64,000 bases of DNA from an uncultured Clostridia bacterium (lineage in GTDB: Bacteria > Bacillota > Clostridia > Christensenellales > Borkfalkiaceae). Numbering within the stretch: the first letter of the stretch is position 1; each line of letters begins with the position of its first letter. The stretch spans positions 248,001 through 312,000 of the forward strand of contig CAKQKI010000001.1 of NCBI GenBank assembly GCA_934248055.1. The letters are read 5' to 3'. The notes under the pieces are model-generated. The model was given only the letters and a program-made list of their open reading frames with translations, made no database searches and was not told the DNA's origin. A program made the position numbers and the translations under genes. Below are positions 63,390-64,000 of this stretch, piece by piece.

Positions 63390-63830
63390 TTATTTTTTAA
63401 TTCTCTCCGATTCGCCGCGGGCAAGTTCGTCGCAACGGTTGTTTTTGGCATTGTCGGAATGCCCTTTCACTTTGATGAAAGTAACTTCGTGAAAAGTTGC
63501 GAGAGAATAAAGTTTTTTGAATAAATCGTCGTTTTTGACGGGTTTTTTGTCCGCCGTTTTCCATTCTGATTTTATCCAGCCGTATATCCAGCCGTCGTTG
63601 AAAGCGGATATAAGATATTGCGAATCGGAATACAGTTTAACCCTGCATTTTTCTTTAAGCGCGGAAAGACCTTCTATCGCGGCGGTAAGTTCCATACGAT
63701 TATTAGTCGTATCCGCTTCGCCGCCCGAAATTTCCTTTTCCCGTCCGTTATAAGAAAGCACGGCGGCCCAGCCGCCCGCGCCGGGATTACCCGAACACGC
63801 GCCGTCGGTATAAATTTCAACTTCTTTCAT
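63390..63830 (-). CDS. rnhA: Ribonuclease HI
   Basis: Cuts the RNA strand of RNA-DNA hybrids. The 146-residue protein has the four acidic catalytic residues: Asp in YTDGACSGNPGAGGWAAVL, Glu in RMELTAAIEGL, Asp in LYSDSQYL and Asp in SDNAKNNRCDELA. AAGG precedes the ATG. It lies eight bases after the partial gene at the right edge. Confidence 0.95.
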   Translation of the reverse strand: MKEVEIYTDGACSGNPGAGGWAAVLSYNGREKEISGGEADTTNNRMELTAAIEGLSALKEKCRVKLYSDSQYLISAFNDGWIYGWIKSEWKTADKKPVKNDDLFKKLYSLATFHEVTFIKVKGHSDNAKNNRCDELARGESERIKK

Positions 63831-63838
63831 ATCAAGCC

Positions 63839-64000
63839 TTATTTACGCTGAAAATCATCGCCGCGAACGGTACGAATCCCGTTCATGCTTTGTTTGCCGC
63901 AATTCCCGCTGCCCGCCGCGATTTCGTTTGCGGCGGCAACGTTCTCGTTTTTAAGCGCGCCTTTAAGATACATTCTGTTTTTAATAAGAGAAAACGCGGA
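63839..64000 (-). CDS. C-terminal end of an unidentified protein (cut by window edge)
   Basis: An open frame of 53 codons enters from the right edge and stops at TAA (63841-63839). It reads SAFSLIKNRMYLKGALKNEN at the start and ends IRTVRGDDFQRK. The Ala-rich and basic composition looks coding, and the spacing to rnhA supports an operon. I do not recognise the family. Confidence 0.45.
   Translation of the reverse strand, partial: SAFSLIKNRMYLKGALKNENVAAANEIAAGSGNCGKQSMNGIRTVRGDDFQRK

Overview
The window reads as a compact, moderately AT-rich chromosome segment of an uncultured, probably anaerobic, endospore-forming Firmicute (Clostridia). The evidence is spoIVA, whiA, a DnaD/DnaI-type helicase loader pair, an IspH-ribosomal protein S1 fusion in the order oxidoreductase-cmk-plsC-ispH, CIRCE-controlled groESL, RNase Y, and a biotin-dependent sodium-pump decarboxylase operon. 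I cannot place it to genus. About 58 genes are visible, nearly all housekeeping and most on the minus strand. I see no insertion sequence, prophage, CRISPR array or antibiotic-resistance cassette.

Layout (operons listed in transcription order; most run right to left). 1-5.6 kb: murB, PHP phosphoesterase, whiA, cca and uvrC (cut by the left edge), with an orphan solute-binding-like protein just upstream. 5.7-10.1 kb: a divergent pair of P-type ATPase genes, one catalytically intact (+) and one in which every catalytic motif is lost (-). 10.1-15 kb: small membrane protein, pncB, a small unknown, lspA, an RluD-type pseudouridine synthase and a membrane protein. 15-26 kb: OFA-family transporter, secreted serine protease and YitT protein; der, plsY and spoIVA; pcrA and ligA. 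26.5-39 kb: rpiB and upp; galU, clpC, a TIM-barrel isomerase and pgi; a small membrane protein, pepF, dnaB and tsaC. 38.6-44.9 kb: a hydrolase-fold protein lacking its nucleophile, a DUF951 protein and lepB; the plus-strand dnaD-dnaI pair; comEB and ppiB. 45-47.3 kb: groESL and tRNA-Trp. 47.3-54.4 kb: rny, an HD-domain protein, and the yhiN-like-cmk-plsC-ispH/S1 operon. 54.4-64 kb: carboxyltransferase / sodium-pump decarboxylase operon, galT, dinB, a TVP38-family membrane protein and rnhA, with a partial unknown gene at the right edge.

The most noteworthy signals are regulatory and degenerate rather than a new gene cassette. (1) Several operon-leading genes (the pseudo-ATPase gene, der, dnaD, comEB, the TVP38-family gene, and nearly so pcrA and the hydrolase-like gene) have a -10 hexamer whose expected start site falls on or within a few bases of the ATG, and have no Shine-Dalgarno sequence. 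This points to regular use of leaderless mRNAs in a Firmicute. (2) At spoIVA and at the OFA transporter gene, a terminator hairpin is interleaved with the next promoter, so that read-through would stop while locally started RNA escapes. (3) A full-length, coding P1B-type ATPase has lost its A-domain and all P-domain motifs, and is transcribed away from an intact P-type ATPase. (4) Two families of dispersed GC-rich palindromes lie at gene 3' ends, and one supplies the last codons of dinB.

All function calls are from motifs read by eye; no database search was possible.
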